Below are positions 24,777 through 33,194 of a stretch of DNA of 37,418 nt, piece after piece; positions within the stretch are counted from its first letter, which is position 1, and each line of letters opens with the position of its first letter. This stretch comes from Candidatus Aminicenantes bacterium UBA4820 (GTDB lineage Bacteria; Acidobacteriota; UBA4820). The notes under the pieces were generated by a model that saw only the letters and a program-made list of their open reading frames with translations, did not search any database and was not told where the DNA came from. The DNA lies in assembly GCA_002402325.1 (NCBI GenBank), contig DHFQ01000142.1:1-37418 (forward strand), in the 5' to 3' direction. The position numbers and the translations under genes are program-made.

Positions 24777-26116
24777 TTATTACCCTCGTTTCCAGAAAGA
24801 AGAGTTTTTGCCATTTGAACTATACCCTCCTCAAGTTCCGGCCCTAAAGAATTTTTAACTGCAAATAACTGGAAGTACAATAGTTCATTCAAATCTCTTA
24901 TTAAAATCTCCTGCCTTTTTTCCTTTTCAAAATTTATAAGATTTTGCAAAATCTTGTTTGGATCAACACTACCATCCTCTTCAAGGGATAACCCATAAAG
25001 AATAGAACTTCCCTTTTCAAGCCCCTTAAAAAATGGCGAGAGAATTACTTTTGTCTTTGACCCACTCTCAACTGATAAGGCTTGATAGATATTGCAAAAG
25101 ACAGAATTATACGATGAAATTATCGCGTTGTATTTCTCAATCTCATCCTTTTCAAGCCCTATAACCTTTTTCGCCTCCTCCTTCTCTTTTTGAACTTTTA
25201 TCATTCCAGCAAGTAAAAGAGAGACTACCGCTTTTTTTGCTTCTATTTCTGAAAGCCTTGAATTTTCGATTACTTCTCGTGCAGTCCTCTTTCCATTTAC
25301 AGAGGCAAGGATGGTCTCCTCTTCCAATGAAAGTTTTGCGGATGCAGTAACATCCTCTGAAATCTCAAGAATTGCATCCATCTGAGGAAGTTGCGATTGA
25401 ATCCTCGAGAATTCATCAAGCCTCCTCATAGCCTCCATCACATAGTTAGTTGTGCTTAAAGGAAGAGGTATGGATATTTCTTTATCAAGTGTCCCATTCT
25501 GAAAAGAAAATCTACCCTCTCTTGTTTCAAATAGGTGATAAAGAGAATCTTCAATCGCCAAAATTCTCTCATGGTTAAATTCTTCCTTTGTCAATCCTGA
25601 GATTTCAAAAAGAATATCAATTCCCTTTTTATTTTCATTTTTTCTTAAACCTTCAACAAGGTCTTGCTCTGTAACAAACTGCCTTCTTAAAAGCCTTCCA
25701 GCAAGCGAGAAGCGATAATCTTCTGAAGTAATAAAGACTATGTGTCCATCTTCAAAAAAGATTCCCCACAGACTTTCAACTTCAATCAAAAGCGAGCCCG
25801 TCTTCTTACTTGCAGAAAGGAAAAGCAAAACATCTGAAAGTGATAAAACCGAAAGGTCTCCCTCAAATTGAACGCCCTCCATAGATGTTTTGTGAAAGTG
25901 GTTTTTTAAAATGTTACTAAGTTTCTCATCTTCAAAATATTTTTGAAGAATATTAGGAATTTCCCCCGAGTTTAAGTCAATATAAATTGGAGAAAGGGTT
26001 ATAGCGTGGCTTCTTATATGTATTACAGCCTCTCTGGATTTTCCAAAGACCTCTTCAACAATTTCCTTTGGTATCGTTATTGAACCATCGGGGTTTATTG
26101 AAACGGACTTCCTCAT
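24773..26116 (-). CDS. AbrB-like / DUF4388 (PATAN-type) protein
   Basis: I read an N-terminal SpoVT/AbrB-like segment (residues 1-45, VSINPDGSITIPKEIVEEVFG), a DUF4388 domain (about 78-235, from FEGDLSVLSLSDVLLFLSAS to the REGRFSFQNG strand) and a winged-helix-like part near 285-330 (GKRTAREVIENSRL). A helical tail follows. DUF4388 proteins are linked with two-component and gliding or polarity regulation in other bacteria. The function here is unknown. The ATG at 26116 is chosen over 26143 because GGTGGAGGA lies 5 bases before it. It heads the run leading to ddl. Confidence 0.7.
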   Translation of the reverse strand: MRKSVSINPDGSITIPKEIVEEVFGKSREAVIHIRSHAITLSPIYIDLNSGEIPNILQKYFEDEKLSNILKNHFHKTSMEGVQFEGDLSVLSLSDVLLFLSASKKTGSLLIEVESLWGIFFEDGHIVFITSEDYRFSLAGRLLRRQFVTEQDLVEGLRKNENKKGIDILFEISGLTKEEFNHERILAIEDSLYHLFETREGRFSFQNGTLDKEISIPLPLSTTNYVMEAMRRLDEFSRIQSQLPQMDAILEISEDVTASAKLSLEEETILASVNGKRTAREVIENSRLSEIEAKKAVVSLLLAGMIKVQKEKEEAKKVIGLEKDEIEKYNAIISSYNSVFCNIYQALSVESGSKTKVILSPFFKGLEKGSSILYGLSLEEDGSVDPNKILQNLINFEKEKRQEILIRDLNELLYFQLFAVKNSLGPELEEGIVQMAKTLLSGNEGNK

Positions 26117-26195
26117 AAAAATCCTCCACCTAAAGGATACCACAAAGTGAAAATTTTATCCCCACGAAAAATCTGGTAATTTCTTAATAAAGTTA

Positions 26196-26216
26196 AGGCT
26201 ATTTCTTAATTAGCCT
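26196..26216 (-). terminator. Weak hairpin after nifJ
   Basis: Downstream of nifJ on the - strand, AGGCTA pairs with TAGCCT around 9 bases, followed by TTAACTTTATT. The stem is short and the T-tract broken, so termination may be partial. I saw no convincing promoter between this hairpin and the DUF4388 gene. Confidence 0.35.
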
Positions 26217-26240
26217 CGGATAGTTTCCCCTTTCCGCTGA

Positions 26241-29200
26241 TTATTTCGTTGTATTCTCAGCAATGGAGGCAAGTTGTTCGTAAGTTTGCCACGCTCTTTT
26301 GATGTATTCATCGCCAAGTTTCATATATTTCTCAACAAGTTCAGGCTTGGTCTTCTCAAGCATTCTGAATCTCGTCTCCTTCATCGCAAAATCTCTATAT
26401 GAAATTTTAGGTGGTTTGGAATCAAGTTTAAGAGGATTTTTCCCTTCTTTTATCAGGTCAGGATTATATCTGTAAAGAGGCCAGAATCCGCAGTCAACCG
26501 CAAGTTTTTGATGTTCCATTCCCTCCATCATATCAATACCGTGTGCGATGCAATGGCAATAGGAGATGATCATTGAAGGACCATTATAATTTTCAGCCTC
26601 AACAAAAGCCTTAACGGTCTGATTATCATTTGCACCCATAGCAACCTGTGCGACATAAACATTGCTGTAGGCAATTGCCATTAAGCCAAGATCTTTTCTT
26701 GGTGTTGGTTTCCCCGACATTGCAAATCTCGCAACTCCGCCAAGTGGCGTTGCCTTTGAACATTGTCCTCCCGTGTTTGAATAGACTCCTGTATCAAGGA
26801 CAAGAACATTGACATTTCTTTGAGAGGCAAGAACATGGTCCAATCCTCCATAGCCAATATCGTAAGCCCAACCATCTCCACCAACAATCCAGACACTTCT
26901 TTTAATCAGGTTATCGCATATTGATAAAAGGTTCTTAGAATCTTCATTTCCTATTGACTCAAGTTTCTTTTTGAGTTCTTTAACGAGTTCTCTTTGTTTT
27001 GCTATCTCAACATCATTTTTTTGCTCATTTTTAACTATCTCATCAATGAGAGATTCGCCTATTTCAGATGAAAGTTTTTTCATAAGTTCAATTGAAAATT
27101 CCCGGTGTTTGTCAATTGTGAGTCTAAAGCCAAGCCCAAACTCCGCATTGTCCTCAAAAAGTGAATTGCTCCATGAAGGACCTCTTCCCTCTTTATTCTT
27201 TGCCCACGGCGTAGTTGGAAGGTTTCCTCCATAAATTGATGAGCACCCTGTTGCGTTTGCAATTATTGCCCTGTCACCGAAAAGTTGACTCAAAAGTTTA
27301 AGGTAGGGAGTTTCACCACATCCTGCACACGCTCCTGAAAACTCAAAAAGTGGAAGCAAGAATTGAGAACCTTTAACTGTATCAATCTTAACCTTTGAAA
27401 TATCAACTTCGGGTAATTCAAGGAAGAATTCAAAGTTTTCTCTTTCCTTTACCCTCAAGGGAATCTGGTCAGCCATGTTGAGAGATTTTCTTGATGGATT
27501 TGTTTTATCTTTTGAAGGACAGACAAATACACACGCTCCGCAACCGGTGCAATCTTCTGGAGCAACCTGAATCGTATATTTCATCCCTTTGAATTCAACG
27601 CCTTTGTAATCCATTGATTTGAAGGTTTCAGGTGCCTTTTCAAGATATTTTGGGTCATAGGCTTTTATCCTTATTGCAGCGTGCGGACAGGCAAGAGCGC
27701 ATTTCCCGCACTGGATGCAAAGTTCGGGAACCCAGACAGGAATTTCAAGGGCAATGTTTCTCTTCTCCCATTTTGCTGTATCGGTTGGGAAAGTTCCATC
27801 TGGAGCAAAAGCGGATACCGGTAGAGACTCTCCGTCTCCTGCGATGATTTTTGCAAGGGTGTTTTTTACATAATCGGGTGCATTGGGCGAGACAGTAGGT
27901 GGAATTTCAATCGTGCTTGTAACCTTTTTTGGATAATCAACTTTGTGTAAATTCGCAAGCGTCATATCAACAGCTTCAAAATTTTTCTTTACAACATCCT
28001 CTCCCTTTCTCCCATAAGTTTTTTCAATTGACTTTTTTATCGCCTTGATTGCCTCATCTTTTGGAAGGACGCCAGAAATTGCAAAAAAGCAGGTTTGCAT
28101 AATCGTATTAACCCTTCCCCCCATTCCTGCATCCTTCGCAACTTTGTAGCCATCAATAACATAGAACTCTATTTTCTTATCAATGATTTGTTGCTGAACT
28201 TTCCTGGGAAGTTTGTCCCACACTTCATCTTTACCGTAAGGGCTATTTAAAAGGAAAACTGCACCATCTTTTGCAAGTTTAAGCATATCGTATTTTTCAA
28301 GGAAAACAGATTGGTGGCAGGCAACAAAGTTTGCAGAATCAATGAGGTAAATAGATTTGATAGGCCTTGGGCCAAATCTTAAGTGTGAGACGGTAACAGC
28401 ACCAGCCTTTTTTGAATCATAGACAAAATATCCCTGTGCGTAGTTATCAGTTTCCTCGCCTATGATTTTAATTGAATTCTTGTTTGCGCCAACGGTGCCA
28501 TCTGAACCAAGCCCAAAAAAGACGCATCTTACAACATCATCCTTTTCAATGACAAACGAAGGATCATAAGCAAGGCTTGAATTGGAAACATCATCGTTTA
28601 TTCCAACTGTGAAGTGATTTTTGGGTTCACTTTTCTTCAGTTCATCAAAAACAGCCTTCACCATAGAAGGTGTAAATTCTTTTGATGAAAGTCCATATCT
28701 TCCACCAATTACTTTCGGAAAGGCGAAGGGCAATTTTTTGTCCACCATCGCTTCACTCAAAGCGCCAAGAACATCCTTGTACAAAGGTTCACCCGCGGCA
28801 CCGGGCTCTTTTGTTCTGTCAAGAACAGCAATAGATTTTACACTTTTTGGTATGGCATCAATGAACATTTTTGTAGAGAATGGTCTATAGAGCCTGACTT
28901 TCAAAAGTCCAACCTTTTCGCCCTTTTCACTTAAAAAGTCAACCGTTTCAGATGTTGTTTCACAGGCAGAGCCCATTAAAATGATAATTCTTTCAGCATC
29001 AGAAGGACCATAATATTCAAACGGTCTATATTTTCTTCCCACAACCTTTTCAAACTTCTCCATCGCTTCAAGGATGATTTCAGGAAATTTCTCATAGTAT
29101 GGGTTATTCGTCTCTCTTGCTTGAAAGAAAACATCGGGATTTTGAGCAGTGCCCCGAATGAAAGGGCGATCGGGAGAAAGCTTCCGGTTCCGGAAGTCTT

Positions 29201-29801
29201 CAACCAAGTGATCATCAATCATTGCTTTCATATCCTCAATAGATAAAAGCTCGACCTTGGCAACCTCTGAGGAGGTTCGGAATCCATCAAAGAAATGAAG
29301 GAAAGGGACTCGTGACTCTAAAGTTGCCGCTTGGGCTATAAGAGCTAAATCCATTGCTTCTTGAGGAGAATTAGAAGATAATAAAGCAAAGCCAGTTTCC
29401 CTAGTAGCCATAACATCACCATGATCCCCAAAAATAGATAATGCATGAGTAGCCACGGTACGAGCAGCAACGTTGATTAGCGCAGGCGTGAGCTCGCCAG
29501 CGATTTTGTACATGTTGGGAATCATTAGTAATAAGCCTTGAGAGGCAGTAAAGGTTGTACTTAAGGCACCGGCTTGAAGCGAACCATGGAGTGCTCCAGC
29601 TGCTCCTCCTTCACTCTGCATTTCAATTACTTGAGGAATGGATCCCCAGATATTTGGCTTTTTTTCAGCCGCCCATTGATCGGCTAATTCTCCCATCGTA
29701 GAAGATGGGGTGATGGGATAAATGGCAATTACTTCGTTGACATGGTAAGCTGAATAAGTGGTTGCTTCATTCCCATCGATCATGACCAATTCTCGTGTCA
29801 T
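26241..29801 (-). CDS. nifJ: Pyruvate:ferredoxin (flavodoxin) oxidoreductase
   Basis: PFOR converts pyruvate and CoA to acetyl-CoA, CO2 and reduced ferredoxin, the central step of anaerobic pyruvate use. The 1186-residue single-chain enzyme is complete. The pyrimidine domain has YPITPSS (29-34) and GTAQNPDVFFQ (217-227). Two 4Fe-4S motifs appear as CIQCGKCALACP (near 694) and CTGCGACVFVCP (near 750). The thiamine domain has CAGCGETPY (near 825), ATGCSSIYGGNLPTTPW and GGDGWAYDIGYGG. Start ATG with AAGGTGAG upstream. Arginine codons change from mostly CGN in residues 1-216 to AGA/AGG in those checked from 229 on, so the gene may be a mosaic. Confidence 0.97.
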   Translation of the reverse strand: MTRELVMIDGNEATTYSAYHVNEVIAIYPITPSSTMGELADQWAAEKKPNIWGSIPQVIEMQSEGGAAGALHGSLQAGALSTTFTASQGLLLMIPNMYKIAGELTPALINVAARTVATHALSIFGDHGDVMATRETGFALLSSNSPQEAMDLALIAQAATLESRVPFLHFFDGFRTSSEVAKVELLSIEDMKAMIDDHLVEDFRNRKLSPDRPFIRGTAQNPDVFFQARETNNPYYEKFPEIILEAMEKFEKVVGRKYRPFEYYGPSDAERIIILMGSACETTSETVDFLSEKGEKVGLLKVRLYRPFSTKMFIDAIPKSVKSIAVLDRTKEPGAAGEPLYKDVLGALSEAMVDKKLPFAFPKVIGGRYGLSSKEFTPSMVKAVFDELKKSEPKNHFTVGINDDVSNSSLAYDPSFVIEKDDVVRCVFFGLGSDGTVGANKNSIKIIGEETDNYAQGYFVYDSKKAGAVTVSHLRFGPRPIKSIYLIDSANFVACHQSVFLEKYDMLKLAKDGAVFLLNSPYGKDEVWDKLPRKVQQQIIDKKIEFYVIDGYKVAKDAGMGGRVNTIMQTCFFAISGVLPKDEAIKAIKKSIEKTYGRKGEDVVKKNFEAVDMTLANLHKVDYPKKVTSTIEIPPTVSPNAPDYVKNTLAKIIAGDGESLPVSAFAPDGTFPTDTAKWEKRNIALEIPVWVPELCIQCGKCALACPHAAIRIKAYDPKYLEKAPETFKSMDYKGVEFKGMKYTIQVAPEDCTGCGACVFVCPSKDKTNPSRKSLNMADQIPLRVKERENFEFFLELPEVDISKVKIDTVKGSQFLLPLFEFSGACAGCGETPYLKLLSQLFGDRAIIANATGCSSIYGGNLPTTPWAKNKEGRGPSWSNSLFEDNAEFGLGFRLTIDKHREFSIELMKKLSSEIGESLIDEIVKNEQKNDVEIAKQRELVKELKKKLESIGNEDSKNLLSICDNLIKRSVWIVGGDGWAYDIGYGGLDHVLASQRNVNVLVLDTGVYSNTGGQCSKATPLGGVARFAMSGKPTPRKDLGLMAIAYSNVYVAQVAMGANDNQTVKAFVEAENYNGPSMIISYCHCIAHGIDMMEGMEHQKLAVDCGFWPLYRYNPDLIKEGKNPLKLDSKPPKISYRDFAMKETRFRMLEKTKPELVEKYMKLGDEYIKRAWQTYEQLASIAENTTK

Positions 29802-29917
29802 ATCTTATCTCACCTTTCTTGTTGGATTATTTCCCAATTCGTTTTATAGGTAAAAAACATTTTTCACATAGGAATTATTGTAACATTATGATTGGGCTCT
29901 CTTCAAAATATTGACAA

Positions 29918-30529
29918 TCAAGCATCTAAATGAACATCTCTTCTTCCTTCAAAGGCTTGAGTAAGGGTAATTTCATCAGCGAACTCCATATCTCCACCTA
30001 AGGGTAAACCACGAGCAATTATGGTGACCCGAGTCGAAAAAGAACGAAGCTTGCGGGCAATAAAATAGGCAGTTGCTTCACCGTCAAGAGAAGGATTGGT
30101 AGCCAAAATTACTTCTTTAAATTTTTCAGTTTCAATCCGTTTCATGAGTTGGTTGATGGTCAAATCTTCTGGGCCGACGCCTGAAAGAGGGGACAGTACG
30201 CCCTGGAGAACATGGTAGAGACCGCGGTAACCGGTTTTTTCAATAGAAAGAACATCCTGGGGTCGTTCAACAACGCAAATTATAGTTGATTCCCGGGTAG
30301 AATCCTGACAAATAGAACATAGCTCATTTTCTGCATAAAAACCACAACGGGAACAAAAATGAATTTTTTGCTTCACCTCGGCAAGAGAATTGATTAACCC
30401 CTCTATCTCATCCGGTGATGATTTTATTAGAAAAAAAGATAATCTTTGAGCAGTTTTGGGGCCAACACCAGGGAGACGCGAAAACGAGGCGATTAAATTT
30501 TTTAATGCCTCCGGATAAGAATCACTCAA
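29918..30529 (-). CDS. recR: Recombination protein RecR
   Basis: RecR forms rings that clamp DNA and works with RecO in gap repair. The 203-residue protein has the helix-hairpin-helix RLPGVGPKTAQRL (18-30), a C4 zinc finger (Cys59, Cys62, Cys71, Cys74) and a Toprim domain with VVERPQDVLSIE and LATNPSLDGEATAYFIARKL. The start is a TTG at 30529 preceded by GGTGG and AGGT. It follows ybaB with a 170-base gap and lies upstream of nifJ with a 116-base gap. Confidence 0.95.
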   Translation of the reverse strand: MSDSYPEALKNLIASFSRLPGVGPKTAQRLSFFLIKSSPDEIEGLINSLAEVKQKIHFCSRCGFYAENELCSICQDSTRESTIICVVERPQDVLSIEKTGYRGLYHVLQGVLSPLSGVGPEDLTINQLMKRIETEKFKEVILATNPSLDGEATAYFIARKLRSFSTRVTIIARGLPLGGDMEFADEITLTQAFEGRRDVHLDA

Positions 30530-30594
30530 AGACCTACCACCTCACAAATAGTTTATTACATAAAGATTCCAGTTTAAAAATCTAAAATCAACCC

Positions 30595-30640
30595 CAACAT
30601 CCCTCCTTCGTGAGAGAAAAAGATCGAGGGGGAGATGTTG
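30595..30640. repeat. Inverted repeat between ybaB and recR
   Basis: CAACATC (30595-30601) pairs with GATGTTG (30634-30640). The stem continues inward with CCTCC against GGGGG, leaving a central loop of about 20 bases. No T-run follows on the - strand, so it is not a classical terminator. A G-rich tail (CGAGGGAGTGAAGGG) adjoins it. It may be a dispersed repeat or an RNA structure before recR. Confidence 0.45.
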
Positions 30641-30699
30641 CGAGGGAGTGAAGGGAAAGGCAAACAGCTTTCCAAAAAATGGCCAACACCCCTACACGT

Positions 30700-31002
30700 T
30701 TACATTAATCCTGGAATGTTAAGTCCTCCGGTTATTTTTGCCATTTCTTCTTGGGCCATTTCTCGAGAACGATTTAGGGCTTCATTAACAGCAGCTAAAA
30801 CTAAGTCTTGAAGCATTTCAATGTCATTTTCTTCCAACAGCGATGGTTCAATTTTTATTTCAAGAATTTCTTGTTGACCATTGCTAGTTACTTTAACCAT
30901 TCCACCCCCGCTTGATGCTTCAATTTGTTTGGTTTTTAATTCCTCTTGCATTTTCGCCATTTTAGCCTGCATTTTCTGGGCTTCCTTCATCAGATTTTTC
31001 AA
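30700..31002 (-). CDS. ybaB: YbaB/EbfC nucleoid-associated protein
   Basis: The 100-residue protein has the YbaB form: MKNLMKEAQKMQAKM leading into the first helix, EASSGGGMVKVTSNGQQEILEIKI for the central strands and a last helix with DLVLAAVNEALNRSREM. Members bind DNA as dimers, and the gene is nearly always next to dnaX and recR, as here. It starts 41 bases inside the end of dnaX in another frame, a longer overlap than usual. Confidence 0.93.
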   Translation of the reverse strand: MKNLMKEAQKMQAKMAKMQEELKTKQIEASSGGGMVKVTSNGQQEILEIKIEPSLLEENDIEMLQDLVLAAVNEALNRSREMAQEEMAKITGGLNIPGLM

Positions 31003-32677
31003 AGTCAGTCTCCTCCCATCCGGCTCTTAAATGATCATCAATGGCCGAATATTCAACAACAAAACCGCCAAAAATCTCGACCGCGGCCATAAAAGGTTTT
31101 AATTGACTATTATCGCTTTCAAATTTATTGGTTAAAATTGTATCATTATTATTATAATTATCCGGAACTACGTGAACAGGTTCATCACTTGGTATTTGCT
31201 CTGATTCATCAGGGCTATTCGAATTATCAATAACACACTCCAGCTGGCATTTCTTGCCCCTGATTTCCTGGAGAACATCGATAATTATCTGAAAGTTTTC
31301 CTTTCTTTCAACACTTTCTTTGTGAAAACGGCTGTTTGGTCCAAACGCTAAAATTAACTTTGAATTAGTAGCCTCTCGTAACTCGGCTTCTTGCAAAAAA
31401 GCATAAAGAGATATCTTTCTTTTTTTTAGACATTGTAAAATAGTTTGCCATTCGTTATCAGCTGTATTAACTGATTGGGCATTCGGTACCGATGAGTCAG
31501 GACTTGGACTTTTCTTTTCGGGAATGAGCATCTCCTTTGAAAGAGCTTTTTCTGGAGAAGTGGTTAAGTCTATTGACTGTTGTTGTTGGTTCGCTAGAAA
31601 ATCTATTATATCTAATAGGGCTAATTCAAGCAATATTTGTGGATGAGAAGACCGCCTTATTTCTAATTCAAGTCCCTGGAGGCGTTGCAAAGTTTTTCTT
31701 AAGGCAATTACTGAACAAAGCTTGACCATTTCTTGCAAAATTTTAATTCTTTGGGGAGCGATACCCGAGGGAGGAGCAGATTCTATGAGAGATAGAATAA
31801 GGAGAGAGCGAAAATATTGACTGAGAGAATGAGCGATGTCTTCGGGTTCTAAGCCTCTCATAATCCACTCATTTGCCTTTAGCAACACCTTACCACAATC
31901 TCCCTTGCCGAGAAGAAAAAAAAGAGCATCAAGGTCGGATTGGTCAACTTCTCTAAGAACTAAAGTGGCTTGTTCATAAGTAATGTTTTTTTCTTCCCAG
32001 GACATAAGTTGTTCCAGGAAACTTACCGCATCACGGAGAGAACCAGCAGATTTCTGGGCTATAAGGTACAAAGCCGACTCTTCAATTGAAAAACCCTCTT
32101 GAATGGAAATTTTACGAAGGTGTTGAACTATAGCTTCATTTTCTATAGAATTAAAGTTTATTCGAAGGCACCGAGATAAAATGGTATCAGGAAGTCGATG
32201 AGATTCAGTAGTGGCTAATATAAAAATGGCATGATCGGGAGGTTCTTCCAAGGTTTTCAACAGAGCATTAAAAGCTTCAGTAGTAAGCATGTGCACTTCA
32301 TCAATAATATAAACCTTAAAACGTGATTCGATTGGAGAGTATTTTACTTTTTCCCTTAAGTCTCGAATATCATCAATCCCACGGTGAGAAGCTGCATCGA
32401 TTTCAACACAATCGAGAGAATTTCCTTCAATTATATGAAGACAGGAAGAACAGATACCGCATGGTTGTGCCGTAATTCCCTGAGTACAATTGACTGAACG
32501 AGCCAGAATACGAGCGGTTGTAGTCTTTCCCACACCTCGGGGACCACAAAATAAGTACGCGTGATTTATCTGGCCGCTTTTTAAGGCATTGGTTAACAAT
32601 CGAGAAGCGACCTCTTGCCCGACAATCTCTTCGAAAACCTGAGGACGCCATTTACGATAAAGGGAACGGTAGGTCAA
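30962..32677 (-). CDS. dnaX: DNA polymerase III subunits gamma/tau
   Basis: DnaX is the clamp-loader ATPase. The 571-residue tau-length protein has Walker A GPRGVGKTTT (45-54), a zinc site (Cys64, Cys73, Cys76, Cys79), Walker B IDEVHM (125-130), sensor 1 ILATTES and the SRC motif at 168-170. Domain III follows to about residue 365, then a low-complexity linker and tau-like C-terminus. The start is a TTG at 32677 with AAGGTG upstream. An A8 run at codons 417-420 could give a short gamma form. It lies downstream of the SRP RNA and tRNA-Ser genes. Confidence 0.95.
   Translation of the reverse strand: MTYRSLYRKWRPQVFEEIVGQEVASRLLTNALKSGQINHAYLFCGPRGVGKTTTARILARSVNCTQGITAQPCGICSSCLHIIEGNSLDCVEIDAASHRGIDDIRDLREKVKYSPIESRFKVYIIDEVHMLTTEAFNALLKTLEEPPDHAIFILATTESHRLPDTILSRCLRINFNSIENEAIVQHLRKISIQEGFSIEESALYLIAQKSAGSLRDAVSFLEQLMSWEEKNITYEQATLVLREVDQSDLDALFFLLGKGDCGKVLLKANEWIMRGLEPEDIAHSLSQYFRSLLILSLIESAPPSGIAPQRIKILQEMVKLCSVIALRKTLQRLQGLELEIRRSSHPQILLELALLDIIDFLANQQQQSIDLTTSPEKALSKEMLIPEKKSPSPDSSVPNAQSVNTADNEWQTILQCLKKRKISLYAFLQEAELREATNSKLILAFGPNSRFHKESVERKENFQIIIDVLQEIRGKKCQLECVIDNSNSPDESEQIPSDEPVHVVPDNYNNNDTILTNKFESDNSQLKPFMAAVEIFGGFVVEYSAIDDHLRAGWEETDFEKSDEGSPENAG
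31420..31427 (-). promoter_or_regulatory. A8 slippage candidate in dnaX
   Basis: On the coding strand eight consecutive A residues span codons 417-420 (CTA AAA AAA AGA). Adding one A gives a stop after residue 437; losing one gives a stop after residue 440. Both are close to the 431-residue gamma of E. coli, where gamma is made by slippage at an A-rich site in dnaX. In Thermus it arises by transcriptional slippage on an A9 run. Function here is inferred. Confidence 0.5.
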
Positions 32678-32696
32678 TTGGTTCTACACCTTCAAT

Positions 32697-32733
32697 AAAA
32701 AGATACCATCAGATCCCTCTTGAGAGGGATATC
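32697..32733 (-). terminator. Terminator or attenuator hairpin between SRP RNA and dnaX
   Basis: On the - strand ATCCCTC pairs with GAGGGAT around TCAA. An outer GATATC can pair with GGTATC, which is followed at once by TTTTTATT. It lies 49 bases after the SRP RNA and 20 bases before the dnaX start. It would end most SRP RNA transcripts while allowing some read-through into dnaX. Confidence 0.5.
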
Positions 32734-32781
32734 GCGGATAGACGGTGTGGATTAAAAAAACAGAATCCAACGAAATTCATT

Positions 32782-33061
32782 GCCTCCAATCGTGCACCGA
32801 AATTCGATATTTCCACCTGGCTGTATCCAAGACAGTTAACTCAAATCAGGCACCCTCACGGCACCCAAAGAGCCCCACGTACCGTTGCTTCCTCCCGGAC
32901 CTGGCGGGGTTTATGGGGATTTGTCGCGTAAGACCCAATCTTCAACGCCACTTTTCTTGGCCGACACCAAAAGAAAAACACCTGGTTTCGGAATTCGATC
33001 CTGCTGTAGCGGATTGCAGGTACAGGGCACCGCTAACTCCCCATCTAGCACGATTAGAGGC
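32782..33061 (-). ncRNA. ffs: Signal recognition particle RNA, large bacterial type
   Basis: SRP RNA binds Ffh to deliver nascent membrane proteins. On the - strand the apical S-domain loop CCAGGTCCGGGAGGAAGCAA is intact. The 5' part contains the Alu-domain sequences GTGCTAGATGGGGAG, GTGCCCTGTA and CTGCAATCCGCT. The 5' end GCCTCTAATCGTGC (33061-33048) pairs with the 3' end GCACGATTGGAGGC (32795-32782), defining about 280 nt. This is the long form with an Alu domain found in Bacillus-like and other lineages, not the 4.5S form. Ends are set from pairing and may be off by a few bases. Confidence 0.93.
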
Positions 33062-33068
33062 ATAACTC

Positions 33069-33163
33069 TGGCGGAGAGGGTGGGATTTGAACCCACGAGA
33101 CAAGTTCTACACCTGCCTACTCGCTCTCCAGGCGAGCGCTTTCGTCCACTCAGCCACCTCTCC
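33069..33163 (-). tRNA. tRNA-Ser (anticodon GGA)
   Basis: The acceptor stem GGAGAGG/CCTCTCC is perfect, followed by discriminator G and an encoded CCA. The anticodon arm CTCGC-CTGGAGA-GCGAG gives GGA, reading UCC and UCU. A long variable arm and the T arm GTGGGTTCAAATCCCAC are present, as expected for a class II serine tRNA. Only 7 bases separate it from the SRP RNA. Confidence 0.96.
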
Positions 33164-33194
33164 AAATATACTCAGCCTCATTACTTCCGAAAAC

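Noticed and set aside
26971..27262. Frames opposite and overlapping nifJ
   Set aside because: They lie within the thiamine-binding domain of PFOR, whose conserved motifs explain the sequence.
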